Assembly (NCBI GenBank): GCA_963780165.1 | Contig: CAWABB010000007.1 | Coordinates: 1-64,000 of the forward strand | DNA from: CAWABB01 sp963780165 | GTDB taxonomy: Bacteria; Bacteroidota; Ignavibacteria; UBA10030; UBA6906 | Reading direction: 5' to 3' | DNA: 64,000 nucleotides | Shown: piece by piece, positions 51,205 through 61,572 of the stretch | Position numbering within the stretch: the first letter of the stretch is position 1 | Layout: every line of letters starts with the position of its first letter | Notes under the pieces: generated by a model | Seen by the model: only the letters and a program-made list of their open reading frames with translations | Database searches by the model: none | What the model was told of the DNA's origin: nothing | Translations under genes and position numbers: made by a program

Positions 51205-53258
51205 ACATTATCCAGGTAGATGGTGCGTGATGCCGTGCCTCCCACAAAGTAGAACTGCAGCATCGCATCATTGACCGTCCCCGTGAAGTTTGCCGTCGTG
51301 AAGTCAAGCGTGTAGGTCTGGACGCTCGTCGTCGGGTACACGTACCTGAATGCGAACCCGTACACCGTGTAGTCGTCGTTCTGTTCGATCACCCGCACCC
51401 GGAAGCTGGTGCTGGCCGAGGCATGGTAGTCAAACGTGATCCGGTACGCCGTGTTCGCCTCCAGCGTCAGACCCCGTCTGATAGAGCTGGTTGTTCGTCC
51501 CGATCGTGCTCCCCAGGACGATCCTGGCCTTGTAGGCACCTTCGGGAACCGGTGCCGTGGTCACCACGCTGAAGGCATTGCCCGTGCCGTTGTGGTAGAA
51601 CTTCCACGGGGCTCGTCCCACTTTCAAACCCTCCGTTGACCACGAGGTTCGCCGAGGGGGGCGGCGTAGTGGTGATGTTGAACGGCACCGAGGTCGCTCC
51701 CGTGAGGCCTGAGGCAGAGGCCACGAGCGTGTAGCCTGTCCCCGGATTGTCGATCGTGAGTGTGCTGAACGTCGCCACACCACCCACGGCAGCAACCGTC
51801 TGCGTCCCACCCAGCGTTCCTGCGGCAGGGTTCGTCCCAATCGCCACTGTCACATCCCGCGTATCCGTTGTCACCAGGTTCCCGCCGGCATCCGTGATCC
51901 GTACCGTCACCGCCGGGGTGATCACCCCGCCTGCCAGCGTGTTCGACGGCTGCGTCCCGAACATGAGCTGTGTCGCCACAGGGGGCGGTGTCTCACCCTG
52001 TTTTCGTAATGACTATGTTATCCAGGTAGATGGTGCGTGATGCTGTGCCTCCCACAAAGTAGAACTGCAGCATCGCATCATTGACCGTCCCCGTGAAGTT
52101 TGCCGTCGTAAAGTCAAGCGTGTAGGTCTGGACGCTCGTCGTCGGGTACACGTACCTGAATGCGAACCCGTACACCGTGTAGTCGTCGTTCTGTTCGATC
52201 ACCCGCACCCGGAAGCTGGTACTGGCCGAGGCATGGTAGTCAAACGTGATCCGGTACGCCGTGTTCGCCTCCAGCGTCAACCCCTTCTGATAGAGCTGGT
52301 TGTTCGTCCCGATCGTGCTCCCCAGGACGATCCTGGCCTTGTAGGCACCTTCGGGAACCGGTGCCGTGGTGACCACGCTGAAGGCATTGCCCGTGCCGTT
52401 GTGGTAGAACTTCCACGGGCTCGTCCCACTTTCAAACCCTCCGTTGACCACGAGGTTCGCCGAGGGGGGCGGCGTAGTGGTGATGTTGAACGGCACCGAG
52501 GTCGCTCCCGTGAGGCCTGAGGCAGAGGCCACGAGCGTGTAGCCTGTCCCCAGATTGTCGATCGTGAGTGTGCTGAACGTCGCCACACCACCTACGGCAG
52601 CAACCGTCTGCGTCCCACCCAGCGTTCCTGCGGCAGGGTTCGTCCCAATCGCCACTGTCACATCCCGCGTATCCGTTGTCACCAGGTTCCCGCCGGCATC
52701 CGTGATCCGTACCGTCACCGCCGGGGTGATCACCCCGCCTGCCAGCGTGTTCGACGGCTGTGTCCCGAACACGAGCTGTGTCGCCACAAGGGGCGGTGCC
52801 GCACCCTGTTTTCTAATGACTATGTTATCCAGGTAGATGGTGCGTGATGGTGTGCCTCCCACAAAGTAGAACTGCAGCATCGCATCATTGACCGTCCCCG
52901 TGAAGTTTGCCGTCGTAAAGTCAAGCGTGTAGGTCTGGACGCTCGTCGTCGGGTACACGTACCTGAATGCGAACCCGTACACCGTGTAGTCATCGTTCTG
53001 TTCAATCACCCGCACCCGGAAGCTGGTACTGGCCGAGGCATGGTAGTCAAACGTGATCCGGTACGCCGTGTTCGCCTCAAGCGTCAGGTCATTCTGATAG
53101 AGCTGGTTGTTCGTCCCGATCGTGCTCCCCAGGACGATCCTGGCCTTGTAGGCACCTTCGGGAACAGGTGCCGTGGTGACCACGCTGAAGGCATTGCCCG
53201 TGCCGTTCTGGTAGAACTTCCACGGGCTCGTCCCACTTTCAAACCCTCCGTTGACCAG
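51205..53258 (-). repeat. Near-identical ~808-bp repeat: CBM-Ig-CBM-Ig-CBM
   Basis: The marker TCCAGGTAGATGGTGCGTGA occurs at 51211, 52021 and 52828 (periods 810 and 807). Unit: a CBM4/9-like module (LVNGGFESGTSPWKFY ... TIYLDNIVI) and an Ig-like domain (TQLVFGTQPSNTLAGGVITP). By eye the copies differ at only a few percent of bases, much less than the Ig array at 17-19 kb. Confidence 0.9.
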
Positions 53259-53279
53259 CAGCGTCGGCCCAGGGCCTCC

Positions 53280-54160
53280 GCCCAGCGTCGTGAACTGCTT
53301 GATCTCCCCGCTCGAGGTCCCCCAGGTGTTGTTCGCCACCAGCCGGTAGTAGAGGGGACTTCCCGCAGGGAGGCAGTCAACGCCTGCGACACCGCCACAT
53401 TGCTCGTCCCGGGATCCAGAGACTGCTCGGGAGAGCTCGTGCCCAGCGCGTTTGTCGGCCCGTACTCGAAGTGGTACAACGTCGTATGTCCCTTTCGGGT
53501 TCACCGTCCCGTTCAGCCTGGCCGAGGTCTCGGCGATCTCGGTCGCATCGCCCGTGGTCGCGACCGGGCCCTCGTGGGTCACAAACTGCTTGATCGCCCC
53601 GTTCGAGGCCCCCAGGGTGTTGTTCGCCACCAGCCGGTAGTAGACGGTGTCACCCGCAGGGAGGCCAGTCAACGCCTGCGATACCGCTACATCGACTCGT
53701 CCCGGTATCCAGAGACAGCTCGGGAGAGCTCGTGCCCAGCGTATCCGTCGGCCCATACTCGAAGTGGTACAGACGTCGCCGTCCCTTTCGGGTTCACCGT
53801 ACCGTTCAGCCTGGCCGACGTCAGGGTGATCTCGGTCGCATCGCCCGTCGTGGCGATCGGGCCCTCGTGGGTCACAAACTGCTTGATCGCCCCGTTCGAG
53901 GTCCCCAGGGTGTTGTTCGCCACCAGCCGGAAGTAGACGGTGTCACCCGCAGGGAGGCTTGTCAACGCCTGCGACACCGCTACATCGATCGTCCCGGCAT
54001 CCAGAGACAGCTCGGGAGAGCTCGTGCCCAGCGTATCCGTCGGCCCGTACTCGAAGTGGTACAACGTCGCCGTCCCTTTCGGGTTCACCGTCCCGTTCAG
54101 CCTGGCCGACGTCACGGTGATCTCGGTCGCATCGCCCGTCGTCGCGACCGGGCCCTCGAT
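53280..54160 (-). repeat. Three FnIII-like repeats (~293 bp)
   Basis: Unit ATTGDATEI-TSARLNGTVNPKG, YHFEYGPT, LGTSSPE-SLD, VAVSQALT-LPAGDTVY-RLVAN, NTLGTSNGAIKQFVTHEGP. Three copies, strongly conserved in DNA, each with its own indels. Confidence 0.85.
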
Positions 54161-56719
54161 CAGAAGAACGGACTTCAGGACCGTGCCCCAGTCGCCGACC
54201 GCAAGGTACCTTCCACCCACATGTGTCACACCTCTCAGGGAGTTCGTGGTACCGGTATTGTCCTTCGTCCAGAGCGTCCCACCGTTTGTCGTTCTGTGGA
54301 GACCACCCCCAAGTCAGAAGGACCCAGTTCGAGGCGTCAACGCAGGTGATAGCCGGTCCACCTCAGATTCCCCGAGGTTTCCCACGTGGACCCACCGTCG
54401 CTTGTGACGAAGACCGTCCGCTCACCCGAGGGTGCGGCAGCTCCGATCATGACTTGCATTGTTGGACTAATCCACTGGACGTCACGCAGGGCCACCGAGG
54501 GGGGAGTCGTCGAAGGTGTCCACGTGGCTCCGCCATCGGTGGTCCGGAGAACCACCCCTTTGTCTACTCCGCCTCCGTAATCCGTTCCCACCGCAATTCC
54601 ATTCTGCGCATCTCCCATCGCAACACCGTGGAGCTCGTAGGGCAAGCCGGACTGGACTTTCTGCCAGTTCGCCCCTTCGTCGGTCGTCCGGAATATTACC
54701 CCGCCCGCACCGACTGCAATGCCTATCCCCGACACCGCAAATGACACGTCATACAGTTCGGGGTTGCCCGAGGGCACCAGTGTGGCGAGGGTCCATGTGT
54801 CCCCGGCGTCGGTCGAGCGCACAATTCCACCATATCCCACGACGCATGCCACCGAAGACGACGCAAATGCGACGGCCTTCGCTTCAATCAGACGACTATC
54901 CGCGGAACTCCTGTCGACCCAGGTCGTTCCACCGTCGGTGGTTTTGAAGATCAGATCGCCCCCTGCCGTCAGATAGAAATTCTCATCTCTCGCGGCAACA
55001 CCAATGAGCCCTGTGAGAGCGGACCATCGATTGCGCCGGCGTTTCCTGAATCGACCACAATGTCGGCTCAACCGGGAGAGGAATGCTTTGCCCCTCCGAC
55101 TCGGTTCTTCCAAGAGCATTTGTGGCCACGACACGGAAGTCCAGTTCAGGAAAGGCGGGAATGTTTCTCAGTTTTTCCGTGAGTACAGTTCGAGCGCCGA
55201 TCCCTTCCATTCCGTTGCTGGCTGGCACGAAAACGTTGCCGTACGAAATGTCCTGTCCCCATTCAATTTCATATGTCGTCGGGAGACCATTCGGATCAAT
55301 GGTCACATAGAAGCGTGCCGAATTATACGTTACATCATCTATCGTCAGACGATGGATAATCGGCGCCCCGGGTGTGAATTTCTCCAGGGTGATGGTGTAC
55401 GGTCCAGTTGGGGCGTTCGTCCCGCCGTGCGCACCAGGACCCAGGCGTTCGGGGAGTCCGCCACATCCTGCGCACCCCGACCCCGGGTGCTCTGGGCTTC
55501 CCATGGATAATCCTTCCCTGCTGGACGATCTCCATCCTTGTCGGTCATCTCAAGGTTCTTGAGACGTATCGAAGATTGGACCGGCAGTTGAGTTGCTCGC
55601 AGGCGTGCGGTGTTCCCTCCGACCGGGGGCTGAATCACGGGGCTGTTGGGGAAGACGCCGGTGTTGGTCAGGGAGGAATATCGTACATAGTAGACATCGC
55701 TCTCGGGGACAACCACCGTTATGCCTTACGGAGGATACGCCTCTGAATAGTAGCCTTTGCTCTCTATTGAACAAAAGCATTTTGTAGTAGGGGCGATGAC
55801 GGATCGACCGTTGACCTGACCCTGATCGTGTCTCCAGCCTTTGCGAATGTGACGTAGTAATCAACGTCCTCGACGGCACTCGTCTACTCCTGTGAGCGAC
55901 TCACCGAGGACGATCGTGTTGGACAAGCCTGCATGGTCGTTCGGCTCAGTTTCAGTCGTCAGCCCATGGTTCGGATTGTAGTTGTTGAAGTAGACAAGCG
56001 GCAGCGTCTCATCAACCATTCCAAACGTCGCACTCCTGTTGCCATACTGGTCTTCCGGTCCCACCCAGGCCTCCCACCCGCTGCCCGGGGCCCCGGCTGT
56101 GCTGATCTTGAAACGGTACTGGCTTGTCGTGCCGCCGGCCATTCGCACCGTCCGCGAATAGACCGTCCCGACTGGGCGTCAGTGGTTCAGGAAAGAGAGA
56201 GGGAAGCCCCACTTGATCGGTGGCAGGATTGAACATGCCCAACGCGATATAGGGCCCCATCTCAACCTGAAAGGTCACATTGACGGAGACGAGATCCGAG
56301 TATTCGTCGAAGTTGTTGAATGATGCCACCGGCAGAGTCTGGCTGCCGGCGACAACCGTGTATCTCCGGTTCCCGTCCGGTGGATTCCCGGGATCCACGT
56401 TCCCCTCCAGGGAGATATCGGCCCTCGGAGTCTTGAAGAACTTGTACTCGATCGGACCTTCGGGGAGGTTCATTGCCAGGGTGTACACGCTGTCGCCCTC
56501 CGGGTCGCTCATCACCCGGGCGTTATCCTCCGCCCAGCCGTCGACACTCGATCGCAACACGATGAGATCGCCGTTCTGCGGCTGGAAGAACTCGTGATAC
56601 ATCACGACGCGCATGTCCACCTGAAACGTCACCTCGTTCTGCGCGAAGGCCGAGGCAAGTGGAACGGACGCGAGCAGGATCAAAAGACCCACGAAGAGCA
56701 ACCGTTTGAAAGGCTGCAT

Positions 56720-57049
56720 GGCACCCCCCATGAAGGTAGGATACGGCTGGTGTGAAAGAGAGCAGATGAAGAAAGGTTGGAGAGAGAAAGGAAGCTGGCA
56801 GAGATCGGCCTGGTTCAAAACACCCGTCACAATATAATCAGAACAGAAGTGTCGAAGTACAGAGATTCTCCAAAGAGAATTCTGCACCAGTCTACCTGAT
56901 GAGATACTGCGGGCTCTAATCACACCGTGCGTGATTACGGTCAAACACGCGCTGCGAAGTCGGTGCGTTCGCTCACGCGGGAGGGACAAATACCGCCGAG
57001 GGAAGAAGTATCTCTGGACATACTCAAAGGCATGTGGCGATCTCTGCCG
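56720..57049. other. Divergent intergenic region
   Basis: Upstream of the giant secreted gene. No gene seen; TATATT boxes on the minus strand near 56840 may belong to its promoter, but no good -35 accompanies them. Confidence 0.4.
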
Positions 57050-57140
57050 CCCGACTTCCGGCCATGGTCGCGCAGGGGCTCCTCGAAGCACGCCATAGTA
57101 TCCATACGAAGTTCTACCCCCCCCCGCTGAGACCCGCAAA
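57050..57140 (+). pseudogene. Short remnant of a fourth CelD-like gene
   Basis: One frame encodes LPAMVAQGLLEARHSIHTKF Y, close to LPGLLAHELLEARHSIQIKF Y near the end of copy 2. Homology ends in a C-run. Only ~90 bases survive. Confidence 0.6.
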
Positions 57141-57296
57141 AGCCCTCCGTCTCTTACGACACAAGCGAGCGCTACCTCTCTGTGGAGGGTCTCTTCCAGT
57201 AGCAGTGCTTTCGAGAGGGCAGAGACAAGAGATTTTCATTGATTCTCCGCTCTTCCTCTGCTACTTTCCGCCAACGCCCGGGACCCGGGGGCCACG

Positions 57297-57864
57297 ATGG
57301 CATTCCTCCACAACCTCACCTCACGACTGCGCCAACGAGGCGACCGCCACGCGACCGTAGGCGAATTGGCCGCCGGAGCGGCCCACGAGATCCGCAACCC
57401 GCTCACGCTGATCCGGGGTGCGGTCCAGCTGGTGACGCCCGAAGTGCCGCCGGCACGCCGGCCGCTTCTGGAGACCGCCCTCACCGATGCCGACATGGAC
57501 GATCTCATCCGTCAATCGATGCTGCTGCTCAAGGCGGAATTTCAAAACCGCGGGATCGACGCAGCGGTGGACGTCGCCGAAGGGAGACGCCTGGCGGGAG
57601 ACGCCCGCGGAGAGCCGTCGCTGATCGTCCAGATCCGCGACACCGGCCATGGGATCACGGAGGAACACCGCGCGAGGGTCTTCGACCCATTCTTCACGAC
57701 CAAGGAGGGAGGGGACAGGACTCGGGCTCTCGATCGCTTACGGGATCGTTGCCCAGCATGACGACGGAATTTCCATCGAATGCAGCACGGACCACGATAA
57801 CCAGTGGACGTGCGTGACTGTGACGTTGCCCCGCAGCGGAACCGCACCCGGAATCGACACATGA
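57297..57864 (+). pseudogene. Truncated histidine kinase lacking the N box
   Basis: ATG 57297. The dimerisation/phosphoacceptor motif is GAAHEIRNPLTLIRG and the G1/F-box region is IRDTGHGITEEHRARVFDPF followed by FTTK. The reading then shifts in a G-run near 57715 to GTGLGLSIAYG (G2) and ends with TLPRSGTAPGIDT. Between GDARGE and PSLIVQIRDTG about 30-40 residues are missing, including the N box (NLLxNA) that binds Mg-ATP, and the sensor domain is absent. Stop overlaps the regulator's ATG (ATGA), the usual kinase-regulator coupling. Probably inactive unless the gap is an assembly deletion. Confidence 0.75.
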
Positions 57865-59276
57865 CGGTCCTTTCAACAACCGGCCGCGTGCTTGTGGTCG
57901 ACGACGAGATGCCGGTACGCCTTTTGCTTAGGACGCTTCTCGAGGCCGACGGACTCGAGGTCATGGAGGCCGGCGGCGGAGCGGAGGCGCTCAACGCGCT
58001 CGGTTCATTCAGGCCGCATCTCGCAATCATTGACCTCCAGATGCCACGGATGAACGGCATCGAGGCACTCAACAGGATCAAGGAGAGACAGCCTGGAATC
58101 ACCTGCGTGATGCTGACCGCCCACGGGTCTGTACAGTCAGCTGTTCAAGCCATGAAGGCTGGCGCGTACGACTACCTCACGAAGCCCTTTGACAACGAAC
58201 AGCTGTTGCTGGTCGTTCGGCGCGCCCTCGACCGAGCCATGCTGAGCGAGCAATTACAGGAGCTACAAGCCAGACTCAACGTCGGGGAGGGGATCGAGAA
58301 GATCCTGGGCGATAGCGCTGTGATGCAGGATCTGCGCCACCAGATTATGAGGATTGCGGATACGGATGCGACTGTGCTGATCGAGGGGGAGACCGGAGTC
58401 GGCAAGGAACTTGCCGCCCGGGCTATCCACTTTCACAGCAAACGAAAGGCGGGTCCCTTCGTCGTAGTGAACTGCGCAGCGGTTCCGGTTCACCTGGCTG
58501 AGAGTGAGTTCTTCGGCCATGAGAAGGGGGCCTTCACAGACGCCACCTCTACGCGGGCTGGAAAGTTCGAGCAGGCAAATGGCGGGACGCTTCTTCTGGA
58601 CGAAGTCTCGGAGCTGTCGCCCGAAATCCAGGCAAAGCTTCTCCGGGTGCTGCAGGAGCGCACGGTCGTCCGCGTTGGCGGTACCGAGTCGTTCGTGGCA
58701 GATGCCCGCATAGTCGCAGCCTCCAACCGACCCCTTGAGAACCTTTCAAGAGAAGCCAAGTTCCGGCAGGATTTGTACCATCGTTTGAACGTAGTCCGTT
58801 TATCGATCCCTCCATTGCGCCAGCACCCCGAAGACATAGCCCCTTATGCAAACAACGCGATACTGCGGGCCTCAGCCGGCCTCGGCAGCAAAGTCCGCTT
58901 CATAAGTGATGGGGCCATCGAACTGCTACGCGTGCATTCTTGGCCCGGCAACATCCGGGAGCTTGATCACGTGATCCAGCGGGCAATGGTATTTGCGGAG
59001 ACCGACACTCTGGAGACCAGAGACATTGAAGACGCATTGCCGCCAACATCGGGGTCAGCAGGAGCGGTCGAAGGTTCTGGTCTTGGGCACAAAGTGCGCC
59101 TCATTGCAGAGGAAACCGAGCGACGGCTGATCATTGAGGCTCTGGTGAAGACCGGTTGGAACAGGACGGCAGCGGCGCAGCTCCTGCACATCGGTCGCCG
59201 GACGCTCTTTAGCAAGATCGAGAAGTACTCGATTGTCGCCCCGGACGAGGTGCCGAATCTGCCCGGCCCCCAATAG
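57861..59276 (+). CDS. NtrC-family sigma-54 response regulator
   Basis: 471 residues from ATG 57861. Receiver: VVDDE acidic pocket, phosphoacceptor Asp58 in AIIDLQMPRMNG, Thr in MLTAHGS, Lys in TKPF. AAA+ domain: Walker A GETGVGKE (176-183), GAFTDA (223-228, a common variant of GAFTGA that contacts sigma-54), GGTLLLDEVSELSPEIQAKL Walker B, and an Arg-finger region FRQDLYHRLN. Fis-type HTH at the C-terminus (GWNRTAAAQLLHIGRRTLFS). Would activate sigma-54 promoters on phosphorylation; its cognate kinase appears broken. Targets unknown. Confidence 0.93.
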   Translation: MTVLSTTGRVLVVDDEMPVRLLLRTLLEADGLEVMEAGGGAEALNALGSFRPHLAIIDLQMPRMNGIEALNRIKERQPGITCVMLTAHGSVQSAVQAMKAGAYDYLTKPFDNEQLLLVVRRALDRAMLSEQLQELQARLNVGEGIEKILGDSAVMQDLRHQIMRIADTDATVLIEGETGVGKELAARAIHFHSKRKAGPFVVVNCAAVPVHLAESEFFGHEKGAFTDATSTRAGKFEQANGGTLLLDEVSELSPEIQAKLLRVLQERTVVRVGGTESFVADARIVAASNRPLENLSREAKFRQDLYHRLNVVRLSIPPLRQHPEDIAPYANNAILRASAGLGSKVRFISDGAIELLRVHSWPGNIRELDHVIQRAMVFAETDTLETRDIEDALPPTSGSAGAVEGSGLGHKVRLIAEETERRLIIEALVKTGWNRTAAAQLLHIGRRTLFSKIEKYSIVAPDEVPNLPGPQ

Positions 59277-59656
59277 TGGCCCATTCATGAGACACGCGGT
59301 GTGTCCAGCCGCGGGTGTACTCCGGTTGCCCCTCTTTCGGCCCTTGTTGAGTCTGCCTGCCTAACACTCACTCACGGATTGCTAACGGGAAATCAGTCAT
59401 TGCGCCGGACTGGGATCGCGGGTATCCCCCTTGAATGTCTTCCCCCTTTTGGCTAGACTCTTCTCGAAATCTCTCCCTTTCCGTTCTCTGACTGCAACCT
59501 CTTCCGCACAGGGCCAGGCCTGCGTGAGGATTCGGATCACCAGCTCCTGCGGAACCTCCTGCTCCCCGCAAATGTCGAGTCAAGCCGACTGATAGTGGAA
59601 GGGGAGAGCCCCGTTTTTGAAGGGAGATGAGTTCCTTAATTCAGGGTTGATCAACT
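59277..59656. other. Intergenic region, nothing recognised
   Basis: 380 bases between the regulator and the three-gene operon; presumably holds the operon promoter. I found no convincing -24/-12 (GG-N10-GC) element. Confidence 0.45.
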
Positions 59657-60748
59657 TTGGGATCTACGACAGTCAATACAGGAGAGATTCGCACACTCCT
59701 CGAGGCCGTCCTTGGGGGGGCATACACTCCTGCTGAGGCGTCCTCCATCGTCAATCTGTGCCATAGGTTTGCGACGGCGTACCTGCGGATGAAGGCAGCG
59801 CGAGGTGTGTCTGATCCACAAAGGATCGGCGCTTCGGTGGATCAGTTGGCCTTCGACTCCATCGCCGAGCTCTTTGCCCGCCACGATGATGGGCGATTTC
59901 ATGTGCTCGAACGTTACTTCGTCCGCCTCGGTCCCCTGGCGCACCTCTCAGACGACCAGCTGATCGCGTTCCTCCGGAGACTCATCTTCAGTGCGGTCAA
60001 TAACCACCGGTATCGCACCTTTCGGGAATTCGAGCCCTGGCTGGGCCGCATCTCCCGCAACATCAAGCTGACACTGAAGGACCATAAGTCGTTGATGCTC
60101 GCAAAGAGGCACGGGTTCCCCAGCGTTGCGCTCCGTAATGGTCCCAAGGAACGTGAGGGTCTTCCCGAGTTGCCCTCGGAGTTTCTCCAGGCGGAGTTCT
60201 TTGCGGCCGGTGTCCACGAATCAACTCTTCGGAGAATGCTCGACGCGGTCGCCGAAATACTTCGTGCGCAGCACGCCTACGCCGTCTCGCTCCCCCTGGT
60301 ACAAGTCACCGAACTCGTTCACACAGCCTATCTGGCCCAAAGGCCCGTGGAGAGTGACATGGTCGAGGATTCGTCAATCGCCGATGGAGAGTTGAGATTG
60401 CTCATCAGTCGAGTCGTCAACACCCTCAAAGTCGGCAAGATCGCAGGATACGTTCGAAAAGGGAAGATCCCCCAAAGCGATGTCGGTGCGTATTGCGCGA
60501 CCCTAACGGAAATCCTTGAGTTGACTTTCTTATCGAACAACGGCGACGGGCAAACATACTACTCGGTTTTTCGGAATCACATGCCCGGGGTAGGCAGCAG
60601 AACATACCGTGGGACGCACCGCCCCATCCTCGAGTACCTGGCCAAAACAGCCAAGTCCGCTATGCGATCGAAACTCCTGGTTGAATTTCGGTTTCCGCAG
60701 GGAGGTCGTCTTGCTCCAAAAGTAGGTGTGGGAGCAACCCATGACTGA
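59657..60748 (+). CDS. Helical protein of unknown family, possibly sigma-factor-like
   Basis: 363 residues, TTG start at 59657 with a weak AGGG site 10 bases before; no ATG lies near the N-terminus. Almost entirely helical, Arg- and Leu-rich, no signal peptide or membrane segment. FREFEPWLGRISRNIKLTLK resembles region 2 of ECF sigma factors (FxxWLxRIARN). No clear region 4 follows; the C-terminal half (LRLLISRVVNTLKVGKIAGY, TYRGTHRPILEYLAKTAKSA) is unfamiliar. The next gene encodes a ZAS-type zinc-finger protein, overlapping by eight bases, which supports a regulator pair. Sigma-like function is only a hypothesis. Confidence 0.7.
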   Translation: MGSTTVNTGEIRTLLEAVLGGAYTPAEASSIVNLCHRFATAYLRMKAARGVSDPQRIGASVDQLAFDSIAELFARHDDGRFHVLERYFVRLGPLAHLSDDQLIAFLRRLIFSAVNNHRYRTFREFEPWLGRISRNIKLTLKDHKSLMLAKRHGFPSVALRNGPKEREGLPELPSEFLQAEFFAAGVHESTLRRMLDAVAEILRAQHAYAVSLPLVQVTELVHTAYLAQRPVESDMVEDSSIADGELRLLISRVVNTLKVGKIAGYVRKGKIPQSDVGAYCATLTEILELTFLSNNGDGQTYYSVFRNHMPGVGSRTYRGTHRPILEYLAKTAKSAMRSKLLVEFRFPQGGRLAPKVGVGATHD

Positions 60749-61568
60749 CCGTCACTTCACAGATGACGAGCTGGACCACATGGCGCGCCAGAAGGGGCAC
60801 GGCATGCATGGCGCTCTTCGTGGACATCTCCGTGTTTGTGTAGCCTGCCGGGAAAAACTCTCATTCCTGATCGAGTTCTACGCTATGGTGGGGGAGGAAC
60901 TCCAGAAGGCACCTGATCCCCAAATCGCAAAGCTCGGCTCGCCTGCGCCTTTGCCGGTCCGATCATTCCAACTCCACTTCTTCCGCCCCTCTCCTGATCT
61001 GACCTCGCTGGGAGTCCGCGAGCCTTCCATGCTTCTGGCAGCGCAGACAGTCAGCGAGACAATGGGGGCCTACGTTACCGTCGCGACGTATGCTTCAGAA
61101 CGTGACCGTGCGCTTGTTCGCATCACGAGAAAGGCCGGGAGCGACGAATACCAGCTCAACCTCGTGACACCCGGGGATCAACCCGCGGGTCGGGCCCTGG
61201 TCTCTCTTGCAGGGACCCCCACATCCATTCCACCTATTCTCACCGGCGAAGACGGATCCGCGGCCTTTGCTCTCCCCGGCGAAGTTGCATGGGAGAGCCT
61301 CACAGTGCTGGCCTCGCTGCCTATTGCCCGAGTCGTCGTGCAGGCCCCACTCGCAGACGGTCTCGAGCTTGCGGACCGCAACGTGTCACTGCTCTTCTCC
61401 GTTCTGGAAAGCGGACTTCGCTTGACGGTTCGCGGTACTGCGTCCGTGGGTCATGCTTCACTTGTCTCATCCGACGGCCAGCAGCAGGTCGTTCGAGTAC
61501 GTGATGGGATTGTTGCGTTCTCGCAGCCCTGGGACACGGACACAGGGGAAATCCTGCTGTTCCCGTGA
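60741..61568 (+). CDS. Zinc-finger (HxxxCxxC) anti-sigma-like protein
   Basis: 275 residues from ATG 60741, which overlaps the previous stop by eight bases with GGGAG six bases upstream. The N-terminal ~50 residues form a ZAS-type module: His29-x3-Cys33-x2-Cys36 in RGHLRVCVACREKLSF. Unlike classical anti-sigma factors there is no transmembrane helix. Residues ~95-275 look like two small beta-sandwiches (PAGRALVSLAGTPTSIPPIL ... GSAAFALPG), similar to carboxypeptidase-regulatory-like folds. Probable cytoplasmic partner of the upstream protein. Confidence 0.72.
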   Translation: MTDRHFTDDELDHMARQKGHGMHGALRGHLRVCVACREKLSFLIEFYAMVGEELQKAPDPQIAKLGSPAPLPVRSFQLHFFRPSPDLTSLGVREPSMLLAAQTVSETMGAYVTVATYASERDRALVRITRKAGSDEYQLNLVTPGDQPAGRALVSLAGTPTSIPPILTGEDGSAAFALPGEVAWESLTVLASLPIARVVVQAPLADGLELADRNVSLLFSVLESGLRLTVRGTASVGHASLVSSDGQQQVVRVRDGIVAFSQPWDTDTGEILLFP

Positions 61569-61572
61569 CATA

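Larger units (their letters stand above)
50850..56719 (-). pseudogene. Giant secreted repeat protein with CBM, Ig, FnIII and BNR repeats and Type IX tail, frameshifted
   Basis: About 1950 residues reading leftward from ATG 56719 (site GGGGGTGCC upstream; signal LLFVGLLILLASVPLASAFA). Order: two VTFQVDM/VTFQVEM beta domains, a PPC-like domain (TEPNDHAGLSNTIVLGESL), a BNR/YCF48-like set (FKTTDGGTTW, RSTDAGDTW, RTTDEGANW, RTTDGGATW) at ~54960-54350, three ~293-bp FnIII repeats, three CBM4/9-like modules alternating with two Ig-like domains, and the sorting tail (YSLLQNYPNPFNP, GVYFYRLQV, KRLVLVR). It is likely exported through Type IX secretion and anchored on the surface to bind carbohydrate. 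At least a dozen frame changes lie between 51470 and 56150. Repeat comparison shows several are one-copy indels. Confidence 0.8.

Noticed and set aside
50355..57140. Insertion-sequence or transposon carrying the secreted gene, because CelD fragments flank it
   Set aside because: No transposase, terminal inverted repeats or target-site duplication seen; the flanking fragments come from different parts of the CelD-like gene end and differ in length.
57239..57817. Alternative 192-codon frame across the kinase
   Set aside because: Pro/Arg-rich shadow frame; the true frame shows the H box and G box motifs.
59277..59656. Sigma-54 promoter before the three-gene operon
   Set aside because: No GG-N10-GC element with good flanks was found despite the adjacent NtrC-type regulator.
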